DNA of 64,000 bases from Nocardia africana NBRC 100379 (GTDB lineage Bacteria; Actinomycetota; Actinomycetes; Mycobacteriales; Mycobacteriaceae), in contig NZ_BDAV01000014.1 of the NCBI RefSeq assembly GCF_001612635.1, forward strand, positions 62,001-126,000. The letters run 5' to 3'. Shown piece after piece: positions 54,478-62,805 of the stretch (position 1 is the first letter of the stretch; every line of letters starts with the position of its first letter). A model generated the notes under the pieces. It saw nothing but the letters and a program-made list of their open reading frames with translations, ran no database searches and was not told where the DNA came from. Position numbers and translations under genes: made by a program.

Positions 54478-54906
54478 TCAGTTCCCGAGTTTGTTGATGC
54501 CGGCGATCATGGCCCGGACCGTCGACTCCGGTCCGTCCCCGGCGAGCGCGGCACCCCAGCCTCGGCGGCCGTTGCATTCGCACTGCACGAAGGTGGCGGT
54601 CCCGCTGCCGGTGCGCCGCTGGTGGAACTGCAGAATCTCCACCGGGTAGCCCTCGTCGTAGAGCGCCGAGGTCAGCGCGGCGACCGGGCTGCCCGCGGAC
54701 ACCACGGTCCGCGCATGTCCGGCCAGTTCGATGGTCGCGGTATAGGTCGCCCGCTGTTCGGCCCGCGCCCACTCGCTGAGCTTGACCGGGCCGGTGTGCG
54801 CGCAGTAGCGGTCGTAGAACTCCGCGGGCGTCAGGTCGGCGGATTCGGCGCGCAGCCCCTTGGGCGCGGCCGCGATGAAGTCATGTGTATCGATAGTGAT
54901 CGTCAT
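54478..54906 (-). CDS. stand-alone LeuA-type regulatory domain protein
   Basis: 142 residues from the ATG at 54906. It consists only of the C-terminal allosteric domain of 2-isopropylmalate synthase: ATIELAGHARTVVSAGSPVAALTSALYDEGYPVEILQFHQRRTG, then TATFVQCECNGRRGWGAALAGDGPESTVRAMIAGINKLGN. The catalytic TIM barrel is absent. It could bind leucine or a related amino acid and regulate a partner, or represent a domesticated fragment. No leu gene lies nearby. The start gives MTITIDTHDF, with weak ribosome-binding sequence. Confidence 0.85.
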   Translation of the reverse strand: MTITIDTHDFIAAAPKGLRAESADLTPAEFYDRYCAHTGPVKLSEWARAEQRATYTATIELAGHARTVVSAGSPVAALTSALYDEGYPVEILQFHQRRTGSGTATFVQCECNGRRGWGAALAGDGPESTVRAMIAGINKLGN

Positions 54907-55312
54907 TGGACTAGGTCTTCCCGAAGTTTTGTCGTTGGTCGGATGACAGAGGGGACCAGCGCAAACACTTGTCAACGGCCGCAGCGAGGGGGCCGGTCCG
55001 AATCAGCTCCCGCTACGGCGAGGTACTACGAGAAGTCGCGCCGCAGCCACCATCGCGGTAAGCGGAAGGAGCACCACGCGGTCGCGGTCGGCGACGTTGC
55101 GCGCGGCGCTGTGGCTTGCGGCGGGATTCGGCACGGCTTCGAGAATATGGACTCACCGCGTCGATGGCAACAATATTGCGGCGGAACCAACGAGTAACTT
55201 CGTCACATTTTCCCGTGAACGGTATGCCAACGGACAGTGCCAGGGTGAGCGCCGCATTCACGCAGGCCACAGCGGGTCCACAGGATGTTCCCCGGACGTC
55301 TTCGGTGTGTCG
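54907..55312. other. intergenic region, no supported gene
   Basis: 406 bases between two minus-strand genes. TTGACA on the minus strand (54975-54970) might be a -35 for the LeuA-like gene, but no clear -10 follows at 17 bases. A minus-strand 85-residue frame (55013-55270) lacks a good ribosome-binding site and is not called. Confidence 0.4.
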
Positions 55313-55957
55313 TCACCGGAGTTGCCCGGGCTTGTCCCATCGCAACAGATAGCGCCAGAACACCAGCCGGCGCACCCGCACGCCCGGCAGGATGTCGCCC
55401 GCCCGCCGCGCGACCTCGCGCGTGGTCAACGGCGGATCGAGCACGACCGGCATCTCCGCGTGCGTGGGTTCGTGTTCGTACCAGGTGCCGCGACCCGTGG
55501 CGCGCAGCGTCGCGAAAGCCAGGCCGAAGACGCGCTGCCCGAGTGCCGCCGCGACTTCCGCGGGCAGTTCACGCACAGGATCGGCCCGCGGCAGCGCGAT
55601 CACCGCGAGTACCCCGCCCGGCCGCAGCGCGTGCGCGAGCCGCGGCAGCACCTGTTCCAGGGGCAGGTGATGCAGGGTGGTGAGCGACACGACGGCGTCG
55701 TAGGCGGCTTCCGGCAGCGGGTGCCCGAGAATGTCGGCCCGTGTGCATTCGACGTTGCCCGGGACGACACGGCGGGCCGCCTCGATCATCTCCGGCGACC
55801 GGTCCACCGCGTCGACCCGGTCGGCACGCCGCGCCAGCTCGGCCGCCAAAGTGCCCGCCCCGCAACCGACTTCGAGGATCCGCGCACACCGCTGCGGCAG
55901 CTGCCGCAGCAGCGTCCGGTGATAGAAGGCGTTGTGATCCCAGTCCCATGCACCCAC
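55313..55957 (-). CDS. class I SAM-dependent methyltransferase
   Basis: 214 residues. MGAWDWDHNAFYHRTLLRQLP is followed by motif I ILEVGCGAGTLAAELA, VDAVDRSPEMIEAA, LPEAAYDAVVSLTTLHHLPLEQVL and LRPGGVLAVIALPRADPVREL. It is a Methyltransf_11-type small-molecule enzyme. It lies 29 bases downstream of the polA end on the complementary arrangement (polA is downstream of it on the same strand), so some read-through is possible. The substrate is unknown. Confidence 0.88.
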   Translation of the reverse strand: MGAWDWDHNAFYHRTLLRQLPQRCARILEVGCGAGTLAAELARRADRVDAVDRSPEMIEAARRVVPGNVECTRADILGHPLPEAAYDAVVSLTTLHHLPLEQVLPRLAHALRPGGVLAVIALPRADPVRELPAEVAAALGQRVFGLAFATLRATGRGTWYEHEPTHAEMPVVLDPPLTTREVARRAGDILPGVRVRRLVFWRYLLRWDKPGQLR

Positions 55958-55986
55958 CGCGCCACCCTACGATGCAGCGGCTTCTC

Positions 55987-58767
55987 TCAGTGCGCCGCCG
56001 AATCCCAGCTGCGGCCCACGCCGACCGAGACCTCGAGTGGTACCGACAGGTCGATGGCGTTCGACATCTGTTCGCGGGCAAGCGATTCCAGTGCCTCCCG
56101 CTCACCGGCCGCGACCTCGAAGACGAGTTCGTCGTGGATCTGCAGCAGCATGCGGGACCGCAGGCCGGCCTCGGCGATGGCGGCCTGGGTGTTGATCATC
56201 GCGACCTTGATGATGTCGGCGGCGGTGCCCTGGATGGGCGCGTTGAGCGCCATCCGCTCGGCGGCCTCGCGGCGCTGACGGTTGCTGGAATCCAGATCGG
56301 GCAGGTAGCGGCGGCGGCCGAACAGCGTCTCGGTGTAGCCGACCTTGCGCGCCTGGTCCACCGCGTCGCGCAGATAGTCGCGAATCGCGCCGAAGCGGGA
56401 GAAGTAGACCTCCATCTGCGCCTTCGCCTCTTCGGCGCTGATCCGCAGCTGCTGCGAGAGTCCATAGGCGGACAGGCCGTAGGCCAGACCGTAGGACATC
56501 GCCTTGATCCGGCGGCGCATCTCCGGGTGCACGTCGGCGATCGGGATGTCGAACGCCTTGGACGCGACGAAACTGTGCAGGTCCTCGCCGGAATTGAACG
56601 CCTCGATCAGCCCGGCGTCCTTGGACAGATGCGCCATGATCCGCATCTCGATCTGGCTGTAGTCCGCCGTCATCAGCGACTCGTAGCCGGGGCCGACGAC
56701 GAAGGTGTCGCGGATTCGCCGGCCCGTGTCGGTGCGGATCGGGATGTTCTGCAGATTCGGCTCGGTCGAGGACAACCGGCCGGTGGCGGCGATGGTCTGG
56801 TTGAACGTGGTGTGGATGCGGCCGTCGTCGGCGACCGACTTCAGCAGCCCGTCCACGGTGACCTTGAGGCGGGTGGCGTCGCGGTGCGCGAGCAGATGTT
56901 CGAGGAAGGGATGCTGGGTCTTCTCGAACAGCGACTCGAGCGCGTCGGCGTCGGTGGTGTAGCCGGTCTTGGTCCGTTTGGTCTTGGGCATGTCCAGTTT
57001 GTCGAACAGCACCACCTGCAGCTGCTTCGGCGAGCCGAGGTTGATCTGCTCACCGATCACCTCGTAGGCCGCTTCCGCGGCCGAGGCCACCCGGTCGGCG
57101 AATTCGCCCTGCAACTCGTCCAGTTTGTCGCAGTCGACGGCGATGCCGGCATGCTCGAGTTCGGCCAGCACGCCCAGCAGCGGCAGTTCCATCTCGGTGA
57201 GCAGCGGCACCGATTCGATGCGGTCGAGCTCGGTGTCGAACGCCTCGGCCAGATCGGCCACCGCGCGGGCACGCAGGATCTCGGCCTGGGCCAGTTCGGT
57301 GTCGACCTGGTCTTCGTCGTCGAGCAGCGACAGCTGGGCGTCCGCGGCGGCCTCGACCCGCAACTCCCGCGACAGGTAGCGCAGCGACAGATCGTCGAGG
57401 TTGAAGGTGCGCTGCCCGGGCCGGACCAGATAGGCGGCGAGCGCGGTGTCGCTGGTGAGCCCGGCCAGCCGCCAGCCGCGCCCGCGCAGTGCGTGGATGG
57501 CCGCCTTGGCCTCGTGCACCGCCTTCGGGGTCTCGGCGTCGGCGAGCCAGCGGCCCAGGGCGAGCTCGTCCTCGGGGGTCAGCGCGACCACGTCGAAGTA
57601 GCCGCCCTCCCCGTCGGCGGCGGCGATCGCGATCGCCCGCACATCACCCTGTACGGGCGTGGTCGTACCGACGATCGAAACACCATGGCGCACACCGGCT
57701 TTCGCATGCTCGGCCAGCCAGTCCGCGACGGCGCCGGGCGCGACCGGGCCACCGCTGATCTCGAAACCGCTCTCGGCCTCCGGCTCCGGCGGCGCCAGCG
57801 TCTCGAACAGCCGGTCCCGCAGCACCCGGAACTCGAGATCGTCGAACAGGCGGTGGATCTTGTCGCGGTCCCACGGCTGCTGCGCCAGCTGTTCCGGGGT
57901 GTACGGCAGCGGAACGTCCTTGACCATCTCGGTGAGCTGCCGGTTGAGCACCACGCTGGACAGGTTCGCGCGCAGGGCGTCGCCGACCTTGCCGCGCACC
58001 TCGTCGACCCGCTCGACCAGGGTGGGCAGATCGCCGAATTCGCGAATCCACTTGGTGGCGGTCTTCTCCCCCACGCCCGGAATACCCGGCAGGTTGTCGC
58101 TCGGGTCGCCGCGCAGGGCCGCGAAATCCGGATATTGGGCGGGGGTCAGGCCGTACTTCTCCTCGACCGCCTCCGGCGTGAAGCGGGTGAGCTCGGAGAC
58201 GCCCTTCTTGGGGTACAGCACGGTGACATCGGAGTTGACCAGCTGCAGCGAATCCCGGTCGCCGGTGACGATGAGCACCCGGAAACCTTGCGGCACAGCC
58301 TGAGTCGCGAGCGTGGCGATGATGTCGTCGGCCTCGTAGCCTTCGATGGCCATGACCGGGATGCCGAGCGCGCCCAGCACCTCCTGGGTGATCTCCACCT
58401 GCCCGCGGAATTCGTCAGGAGTGGTGATGCGGTTGGCCTTGTACTCCGGGTAGGCCTCCACCCGGAAGGTCTTCCGGCTGACGTCGAACGCGGCCGCCAC
58501 GTGCGTGGGCCGCTCGTCGCGCAGCAGGTTGATCAGCATGGCGGTGAAGCCGTAGACGGCGTTGGTGGTCTGCCCGGTGACGGTCTTGAAGTTCTCCGCC
58601 GGTAGCGCGTAGAAGGCGCGGTAGGCCAGAGAATGGCCGTCCAGCAACAACAGCGTGGGCCGCTCGCCGGGAGCACCCGCTGCCGTACTGCCGGCCTTCG
58701 GCGCTGCCGCTGCGGCGGTGGTGGACGACACACTGCCCTGACGCTGATCGGTGGAGGCTGGAGTCAC
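55987..58767 (-). CDS. polA: DNA polymerase I
   Basis: 926 residues if started at the GTG at 58767. The longer ATG frame at 58797 would start inside the -35 element. The 5'-3' exonuclease is residues ~35-320 (PTLLLLDGHSLAYRAFYALP, GRQ-type GYEADDIIATLA, GDRDSLQLV, GIPGVGEKTA). The proofreading domain (~330-520) lacks the usual acidic catalytic residues. The polymerase domain has motif A TADYSQIEMRIMAHL, motif B RRRIKAMSYGLAYGLSAYGL and motif C LQIHDELVFEV. It fills gaps in excision repair and replaces primers. Confidence 0.97.
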   Translation of the reverse strand: MTPASTDQRQGSVSSTTAAAAAPKAGSTAAGAPGERPTLLLLDGHSLAYRAFYALPAENFKTVTGQTTNAVYGFTAMLINLLRDERPTHVAAAFDVSRKTFRVEAYPEYKANRITTPDEFRGQVEITQEVLGALGIPVMAIEGYEADDIIATLATQAVPQGFRVLIVTGDRDSLQLVNSDVTVLYPKKGVSELTRFTPEAVEEKYGLTPAQYPDFAALRGDPSDNLPGIPGVGEKTATKWIREFGDLPTLVERVDEVRGKVGDALRANLSSVVLNRQLTEMVKDVPLPYTPEQLAQQPWDRDKIHRLFDDLEFRVLRDRLFETLAPPEPEAESGFEISGGPVAPGAVADWLAEHAKAGVRHGVSIVGTTTPVQGDVRAIAIAAADGEGGYFDVVALTPEDELALGRWLADAETPKAVHEAKAAIHALRGRGWRLAGLTSDTALAAYLVRPGQRTFNLDDLSLRYLSRELRVEAAADAQLSLLDDEDQVDTELAQAEILRARAVADLAEAFDTELDRIESVPLLTEMELPLLGVLAELEHAGIAVDCDKLDELQGEFADRVASAAEAAYEVIGEQINLGSPKQLQVVLFDKLDMPKTKRTKTGYTTDADALESLFEKTQHPFLEHLLAHRDATRLKVTVDGLLKSVADDGRIHTTFNQTIAATGRLSSTEPNLQNIPIRTDTGRRIRDTFVVGPGYESLMTADYSQIEMRIMAHLSKDAGLIEAFNSGEDLHSFVASKAFDIPIADVHPEMRRRIKAMSYGLAYGLSAYGLSQQLRISAEEAKAQMEVYFSRFGAIRDYLRDAVDQARKVGYTETLFGRRRYLPDLDSSNRQRREAAERMALNAPIQGTAADIIKVAMINTQAAIAEAGLRSRMLLQIHDELVFEVAAGEREALESLAREQMSNAIDLSVPLEVSVGVGRSWDSAAH

Positions 58768-58774
58768 GGCACAG

Positions 58775-58797
58775 AGTCTAGGGATATCCACCGACAT
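58775..58797 (-). promoter_or_regulatory. DNA-damage promoter of polA (PafBC-type), leaderless
   Basis: On the minus strand ATGTCGGTG (58797-58789), 8 bases, then TAGACT (58780-58775). One mismatch to TTGTCRGTG-N8-TAnnnT (first T is A). Seven bases separate the -10 from the GTG at 58767, which fits a leaderless mRNA. Confidence 0.75.
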
Positions 58798-58989
58798 CCC
58801 CGGCCACCGGGCACGGACCGGGATGTGTCGCGGGGAATCCGCACCCGCGGTACCGACGCGTGCCTTTCACTCCGACCACACCCGCCTCAGCGGTACCCGC
58901 CGGACTTCGCACGCCGGGCTCGCCCCGAGCCCGCGACCGGTGCGCGATCGCGAGCCGCCACCCGCGTGACGGTCGCGAACGAGCGACGC

Positions 58990-59616
58990 TCAGGACTTGG
59001 GCGCGAGATTCTCCAGAACGACCTCCGCGACCGCCTTCATGGTGGTGCGCCGATCCATCGCGGTGCGCTGGATCCACTTGAACGCCTGCGGCTCCGACAG
59101 TCCCTGCGTCTGCATCAGCACGCCCTTGGCGCGCTCGACCAGTTTGCGGGTCTCCAGGCGGTCGGACAGATTCGCGACCTCCTGTTCCAGCGCCGAGATC
59201 TCGTGAAAACGGCTGGCCGCCAACTCGATCGCGGGCACCAGATCCGATTTCGTGAACGGCTTCACCAGATAGGCCATCGCACCCGCGTCGCGCGCCCGCT
59301 CCACCAGGTCACGCTGGCTGAACGCGGTCAGAATCACTACGGGCGCAACACGTTTGGAGGCGATTTCGCCGGCGGCATCGATACCGTCGCGCCGCGGCAT
59401 CTTCACATCCATGATGACCAGATCGGGGCGCAGTTCCACGGCCAGATCGACCGCCTGCTGGCCGTCGCCGGCCTCACCCACCACCTGGTAGCCCTCCTCG
59501 GAGAGCATCTCCACAAGGTCCATCCGGATGAGCGCCTCGTCCTCGGCCACCACGACACGCTTCGCGGCAGCCGGCGCGTCCTGCTTCGCGCCCGCGCCCC
59601 CTGCATTCGTTCCCAT
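58990..59616 (-). CDS. pdtaR: ANTAR-domain response regulator PdtaR
   Basis: 208 residues from the ATG at 59616 (MGTNAGGAGAK). The receiver domain (residues ~20-140) has the acidic pair VVVAEDEALIR, phospho-Asp in DLVIMDVKMPRRDG, Thr in ILTAFSQ and Lys in LVKPFTKSD. The C-terminal ANTAR domain (ANLSDRLETRKLVERAKGVLMQTQGLSEPQAFKWIQRTAMD, in two helices) binds tandem-hexaloop RNA antiterminators. In M. tuberculosis (Rv1626) it is phosphorylated by PdtaS. No cognate kinase is in this window. Confidence 0.95.
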   Translation of the reverse strand: MGTNAGGAGAKQDAPAAAKRVVVAEDEALIRMDLVEMLSEEGYQVVGEAGDGQQAVDLAVELRPDLVIMDVKMPRRDGIDAAGEIASKRVAPVVILTAFSQRDLVERARDAGAMAYLVKPFTKSDLVPAIELAASRFHEISALEQEVANLSDRLETRKLVERAKGVLMQTQGLSEPQAFKWIQRTAMDRRTTMKAVAEVVLENLAPKS

Positions 59617-59812
59617 AGACAGACCCCTCGATATTCCGATGCCGACACCCGATGTGCGCCTCCGGTCCCACCCTGTCACCGGCCACGCACGCCGAGTGTC
59701 CTAAAGCGTACCGTTCAACGTCGCTCACAACCCATCTACCCAGCGGGAACCCGCCCGCACGGCACCGATTCGGTAACCTGGGCACCCACCGGCTATCATT
59801 TCCTCCCGGTGC

Positions 59813-59899
59813 GCCGAGTTGGCGGAACTGGCAGACGCGACGGTCTCAAAAACCGTTGTCCTCACGGACGTGTGGGTTCGAGTCCCACACTCGGCACCA
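59813..59899 (+). tRNA. tRNA-Leu (anticodon CAA)
   Basis: 87 bases including an encoded CCA. The acceptor GCCGAGT pairs with ACTCGGC (59889-59895). The anticodon loop CTCAAAA between ACGGT and ACCGT gives CAA, reading UUG. A long variable arm (class II) and the T loop GGTTCGAGTCC are present. It stands alone between pdtaR and the DUF4188 gene. Confidence 0.97.
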
Positions 59900-60012
59900 T
59901 CCTGGGCGGTCCGATCGGGCCGCTTTTGTCGTATTCGAACCGAATCGGCAGGTTGCCCCGTGAATACGCGTAGGGTGGGGCACACGACCCCGGGCAGGAG
60001 GAGGTCGCGCGT

Positions 60013-60594
60013 ATGCGGGTGAACCGGCTCACCGCGGATCTTTCGGAATATCCCGATCTGGTGGTGATCTATCTGGGGATGCGGGTGCGGACGCCGCGGG
60101 GAATGCTGCGTCTGCTCGGCCTGGGGCCGAAACTGTACCGCTCCCATCACGATCGGCCCGACGGCCTGTTGCGGCACGAGGACATCATCTGGTCGCTGTT
60201 CCCGCCACACTGGGGCGCCCGCCAGTATTGGCGCGATCTGGACAGTCTGGAGCGCTGGACCCGTTCCCAGCCGCACCGCGACTGGTGGCAGCGGTTTCTG
60301 CGCGACTCCGGCGGCACCGGATTCTGGCACGAGGCCTATTTCCTGCGCGGCGGCATCGACACCATGTACGACGATATGACCACGCCGACCGGTCTGGGCG
60401 CCGTCGCTCCCACCCGGGCCATGCGCGGGCCGCTGTTCAGTGCGCGCGGCCGGGCGCAGGACAACGCCACGCGCGCCGGCGCGGACAGCGCTCATCTCGG
60501 CACGGAACCGACGGTCGCACCCGTCGTCGAGGAATCCTCCTACTATCGAAACGCCTCCGGCGCCGAGGGTTCCGGCGCGGACCGGCAGCCGTAG
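60013..60594 (+). CDS. DUF4188 (monooxygenase-like) family protein
   Basis: 193 residues from the ATG at 60013, behind GGAGGAGG. The core SEYPDLVVIYLGMRVRTPRGMLRLLGLGP, then YWRDLDSLERWTRSQPHRDWWQRFLRDSGGTGFWHEAYFLRGG, matches DUF4188, which is annotated as a heme-type monooxygenase or aldoxime-dehydratase relative with a ferredoxin-like fold. Residue roles are uncertain. The C-terminal ~50 residues are low complexity. It lies downstream of tRNA-Leu on the same strand. Confidence 0.8.
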   Translation: MRVNRLTADLSEYPDLVVIYLGMRVRTPRGMLRLLGLGPKLYRSHHDRPDGLLRHEDIIWSLFPPHWGARQYWRDLDSLERWTRSQPHRDWWQRFLRDSGGTGFWHEAYFLRGGIDTMYDDMTTPTGLGAVAPTRAMRGPLFSARGRAQDNATRAGADSAHLGTEPTVAPVVEESSYYRNASGAEGSGADRQP

Positions 60595-60741
60595 CGCCGC
60601 ACCCTGTACCCGGCCGATCAGCGAAAGTTCGGCAAACGGTCGAACGCGACGCGCTACGGGCAGCTGAACATCACGTTAAATCAGCGGTTTTCGGCCGTCC
60701 CGGGCTTCTACCGGGGGCCGTTGCCACTTACCGTAGCGGTC

Positions 60742-61371
60742 ATGCACGTCCTGTTCGTCTGCTCCGGCAACGTCTGCCGCTCGGTGATCGCCGAACGTCT
60801 GACCCGCGCCGTCGCGGCCGAACACGGCCTCGACGACCTGACCGCCGAGAGCGCCGGCACCCGCGCGCTCGTCGGCTTCGGCGTCGATCCCCTTGCGGCA
60901 CAGACCATCACAGGCCTCGGCGCGGATCCTAGCAACTTCTCAGCACGCAAGTTGAAGCCGGAGATGGTCACGCGCGCGGACCTCGTGCTGGCGATGACCG
61001 AGCAGATCCGCGACCACATCATCGACCTGGTTCCGGCCGCCCGGCCCCGGACCTTCACACTGCTCGAGGCCTACCGCGTGACGAAGGTCTCCGGCGCCCG
61101 CACGATCGCCCAGATCGACAGTGCCCGAAACGATCTGGCTCTGGTGGGCCGGGAGAACATCGCCGACCCGGTCGGCTTGTCGAGCGAAAAATACTGTGCC
61201 GTGGGCGATCGGATCGCCGAAACGCTGGTCCCGTTGCTGCTCGCCCTGCACGCCCCCCGCGACACGGGCCGCACGGAGTCCGGCCGGCCCCGGTTGGTCC
61301 TGCTGCCCGGCGGGCGCGTCGAGACGCCGCCCTGGGGTATCGAGCCCGTGCGAATCGGCCGCCACGCCTGA
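60742..61371 (+). CDS. low-molecular-weight protein tyrosine phosphatase-like protein
   Basis: 209 residues from the ATG at 60742 (MHVLFVCSGNVCRSVIAERL). The C-x5-R loop is CSGNVCRS. The catalytic Asp candidate is in IADPVGLSSEKY. The arginine and nucleophile are in place, but the family's usual C-x-G-N-x-C-R-S is kept and the region after residue ~150 is an extra Arg/Gly-rich tail. It dephosphorylates phosphotyrosine or, in related proteins, arginine phosphate or arsenate. The partner is unknown. Confidence 0.87.
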   Translation: MHVLFVCSGNVCRSVIAERLTRAVAAEHGLDDLTAESAGTRALVGFGVDPLAAQTITGLGADPSNFSARKLKPEMVTRADLVLAMTEQIRDHIIDLVPAARPRTFTLLEAYRVTKVSGARTIAQIDSARNDLALVGRENIADPVGLSSEKYCAVGDRIAETLVPLLLALHAPRDTGRTESGRPRLVLLPGGRVETPPWGIEPVRIGRHA

Positions 61372-61478
61372 ACAATCCGGTGCCGGGCATGCCGCCCTCC
61401 CACGGATCGGATTCCGGGGTTAGACTCCCCGCGGAAACTGCCGACGCCGATGGTTCGACACCGGAACAGGACACAGAC

Positions 61479-61883
61479 ATGCCGAAACGAATTTCGGATG
61501 TTTCACTCCATGTTTACGTCACACCGGAAACGCTCGACCGCGTCGTGCACACCGTGCGCTGCGTGGTCGACGACCACCTCGCCGAGCACGATGTTTTCGC
61601 CTGGCGCTTCACCCTGCCCGTCGACGCCGATCAACCCGCCCACACGGTGCTGGAAACCCAGTGGCGCCTGGAACACCCCGACCGCCATCCCGGCTCGCGG
61701 TGCACCTACGAGATAGCACTCAGCCTGGTGGGCGATCCCGATCAGCTCACCGAGACCGGTCTGGCCGCACTCGAGCATCGGCTGGTCCTCGGGATCGCCA
61801 CCACCGCCGACGCCGTGCCCTACACGATTCACGCGCTGCATCGCGACAGTTACGACTTCGACGAGAACCGCGAACGCCTCTGA
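61479..61883 (+). CDS. hypothetical protein
   Basis: 134 residues from the ATG at 61479 (MPKRISDVSLHVYV). An upstream frame from 61380 is not used, because it overlaps the region between genes without a ribosome-binding site. It is predicted alpha/beta, rich in His/Asp/Glu, with no motif I recognise. It lies convergent to tesB, 16 bases away, and downstream of the phosphatase. No function is proposed. Confidence 0.65.
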   Translation: MPKRISDVSLHVYVTPETLDRVVHTVRCVVDDHLAEHDVFAWRFTLPVDADQPAHTVLETQWRLEHPDRHPGSRCTYEIALSLVGDPDQLTETGLAALEHRLVLGIATTADAVPYTIHALHRDSYDFDENRERL

Positions 61884-61898
61884 CCGGCGCGCCCGGCG

Positions 61899-62804
61899 CT
61901 ACTTGCGCGCCGGGAAGTGCCGGATCACGCCCTCCTGCACGACGGTGGCCAGCAGCTCTCCGGCCCGCGAATAGAAGTGACCGGTGGCCAGACCGCGCGA
62001 ACCGGCGGCCACCGGTGACTGCGTCGCGTACAGGGCCCAGTCGTCGAAGCGGAACGGACGGTGGAACCAGATCGAATGATTCACGGTGGCGGCCACGATC
62101 CGGTCGTGGCCCCACGACAGCCCGTGCGTGGTGATGATCGAATCCAGCACCGTGGTGTCGGACGAATATCCCAGCGTCGCCACGTGGATCAGCGGATCGT
62201 CGGGCAGTTCGCCGTCGGCCTTCATCCACACACGGTTGTGGTTGAGGGTGCCGCCGGTGCCCTTGAGGATCCAGGCCGGATCGTTGGTGTAGCGCATATC
62301 GATCGGATGCGGCGCCTGCACGAACATCTGCAGTTTGTCCTCGAACCCGGAGAAGGACTCCTCCACCCGGGGCAGGCCGTCCGGATCGGGCACCTGCGGC
62401 TGCGGGCTGGCGTGTTCCAGGCCCTTGGCCCAGTCCTGGAACGCCGCCAGCATCACGAACAGTTCCTGATCGTCCTGATACGCCGTCACCGTGCGGTTGG
62501 CGAAGGCCCGCCCGTCACGATGGCGCTCGACCCGGTATTCGATCGGTTTGCGCACATCACCGCCCCGCACGAAATGAGCGTTGACCGCGTGCACCGGGCG
62601 TCCCGGTCCGACCGTGCGGCCGGCCGCGATGATCGCCTGCGCCACCAACTGGCCGCCGAAGGTGCGACTCCACACCTTCTCCGGATGGTGACCGAGGAAG
62701 ACGTCCTCGCCGATCTCCTCGAGCTCGAGCAGGCCGAGCAGGACGGCGAGATCGCCGCCGCTCTCGCGGCCGGTCCCGACCGATTCGCCCAGTGATGCGC
62801 TCAC
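61899..62804 (-). CDS. tesB: acyl-CoA thioesterase II
   Basis: 301 residues with a double hotdog fold. N-terminal half: LLELEEIGEDVFLGHHPEKVWSRTFGGQLVAQAIIAAGRTV. C-terminal half: GYSSDTTVLDSIITTHG and ATVNHSIWFHRPFRFDDWALYATQSPVAAGSRGLATGHFYSRAGELLATVVQEGV. Catalytic Asp, Thr and Gln candidates are in place. It hydrolyses medium to long acyl-CoA. The start is GTG at 62804, one base after the pyk stop, so it is translationally coupled to pyk. Confidence 0.95.
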   Translation of the reverse strand: MSASLGESVGTGRESGGDLAVLLGLLELEEIGEDVFLGHHPEKVWSRTFGGQLVAQAIIAAGRTVGPGRPVHAVNAHFVRGGDVRKPIEYRVERHRDGRAFANRTVTAYQDDQELFVMLAAFQDWAKGLEHASPQPQVPDPDGLPRVEESFSGFEDKLQMFVQAPHPIDMRYTNDPAWILKGTGGTLNHNRVWMKADGELPDDPLIHVATLGYSSDTTVLDSIITTHGLSWGHDRIVAATVNHSIWFHRPFRFDDWALYATQSPVAAGSRGLATGHFYSRAGELLATVVQEGVIRHFPARK

Positions 62805-62805
62805 C

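Noticed and set aside
55013..55270. 85-codon minus-strand frame upstream of the LeuA-like gene
   Set aside because: The start has no Shine-Dalgarno and the C-terminal half is a low-complexity Arg/Pro sequence. It is left as intergenic.
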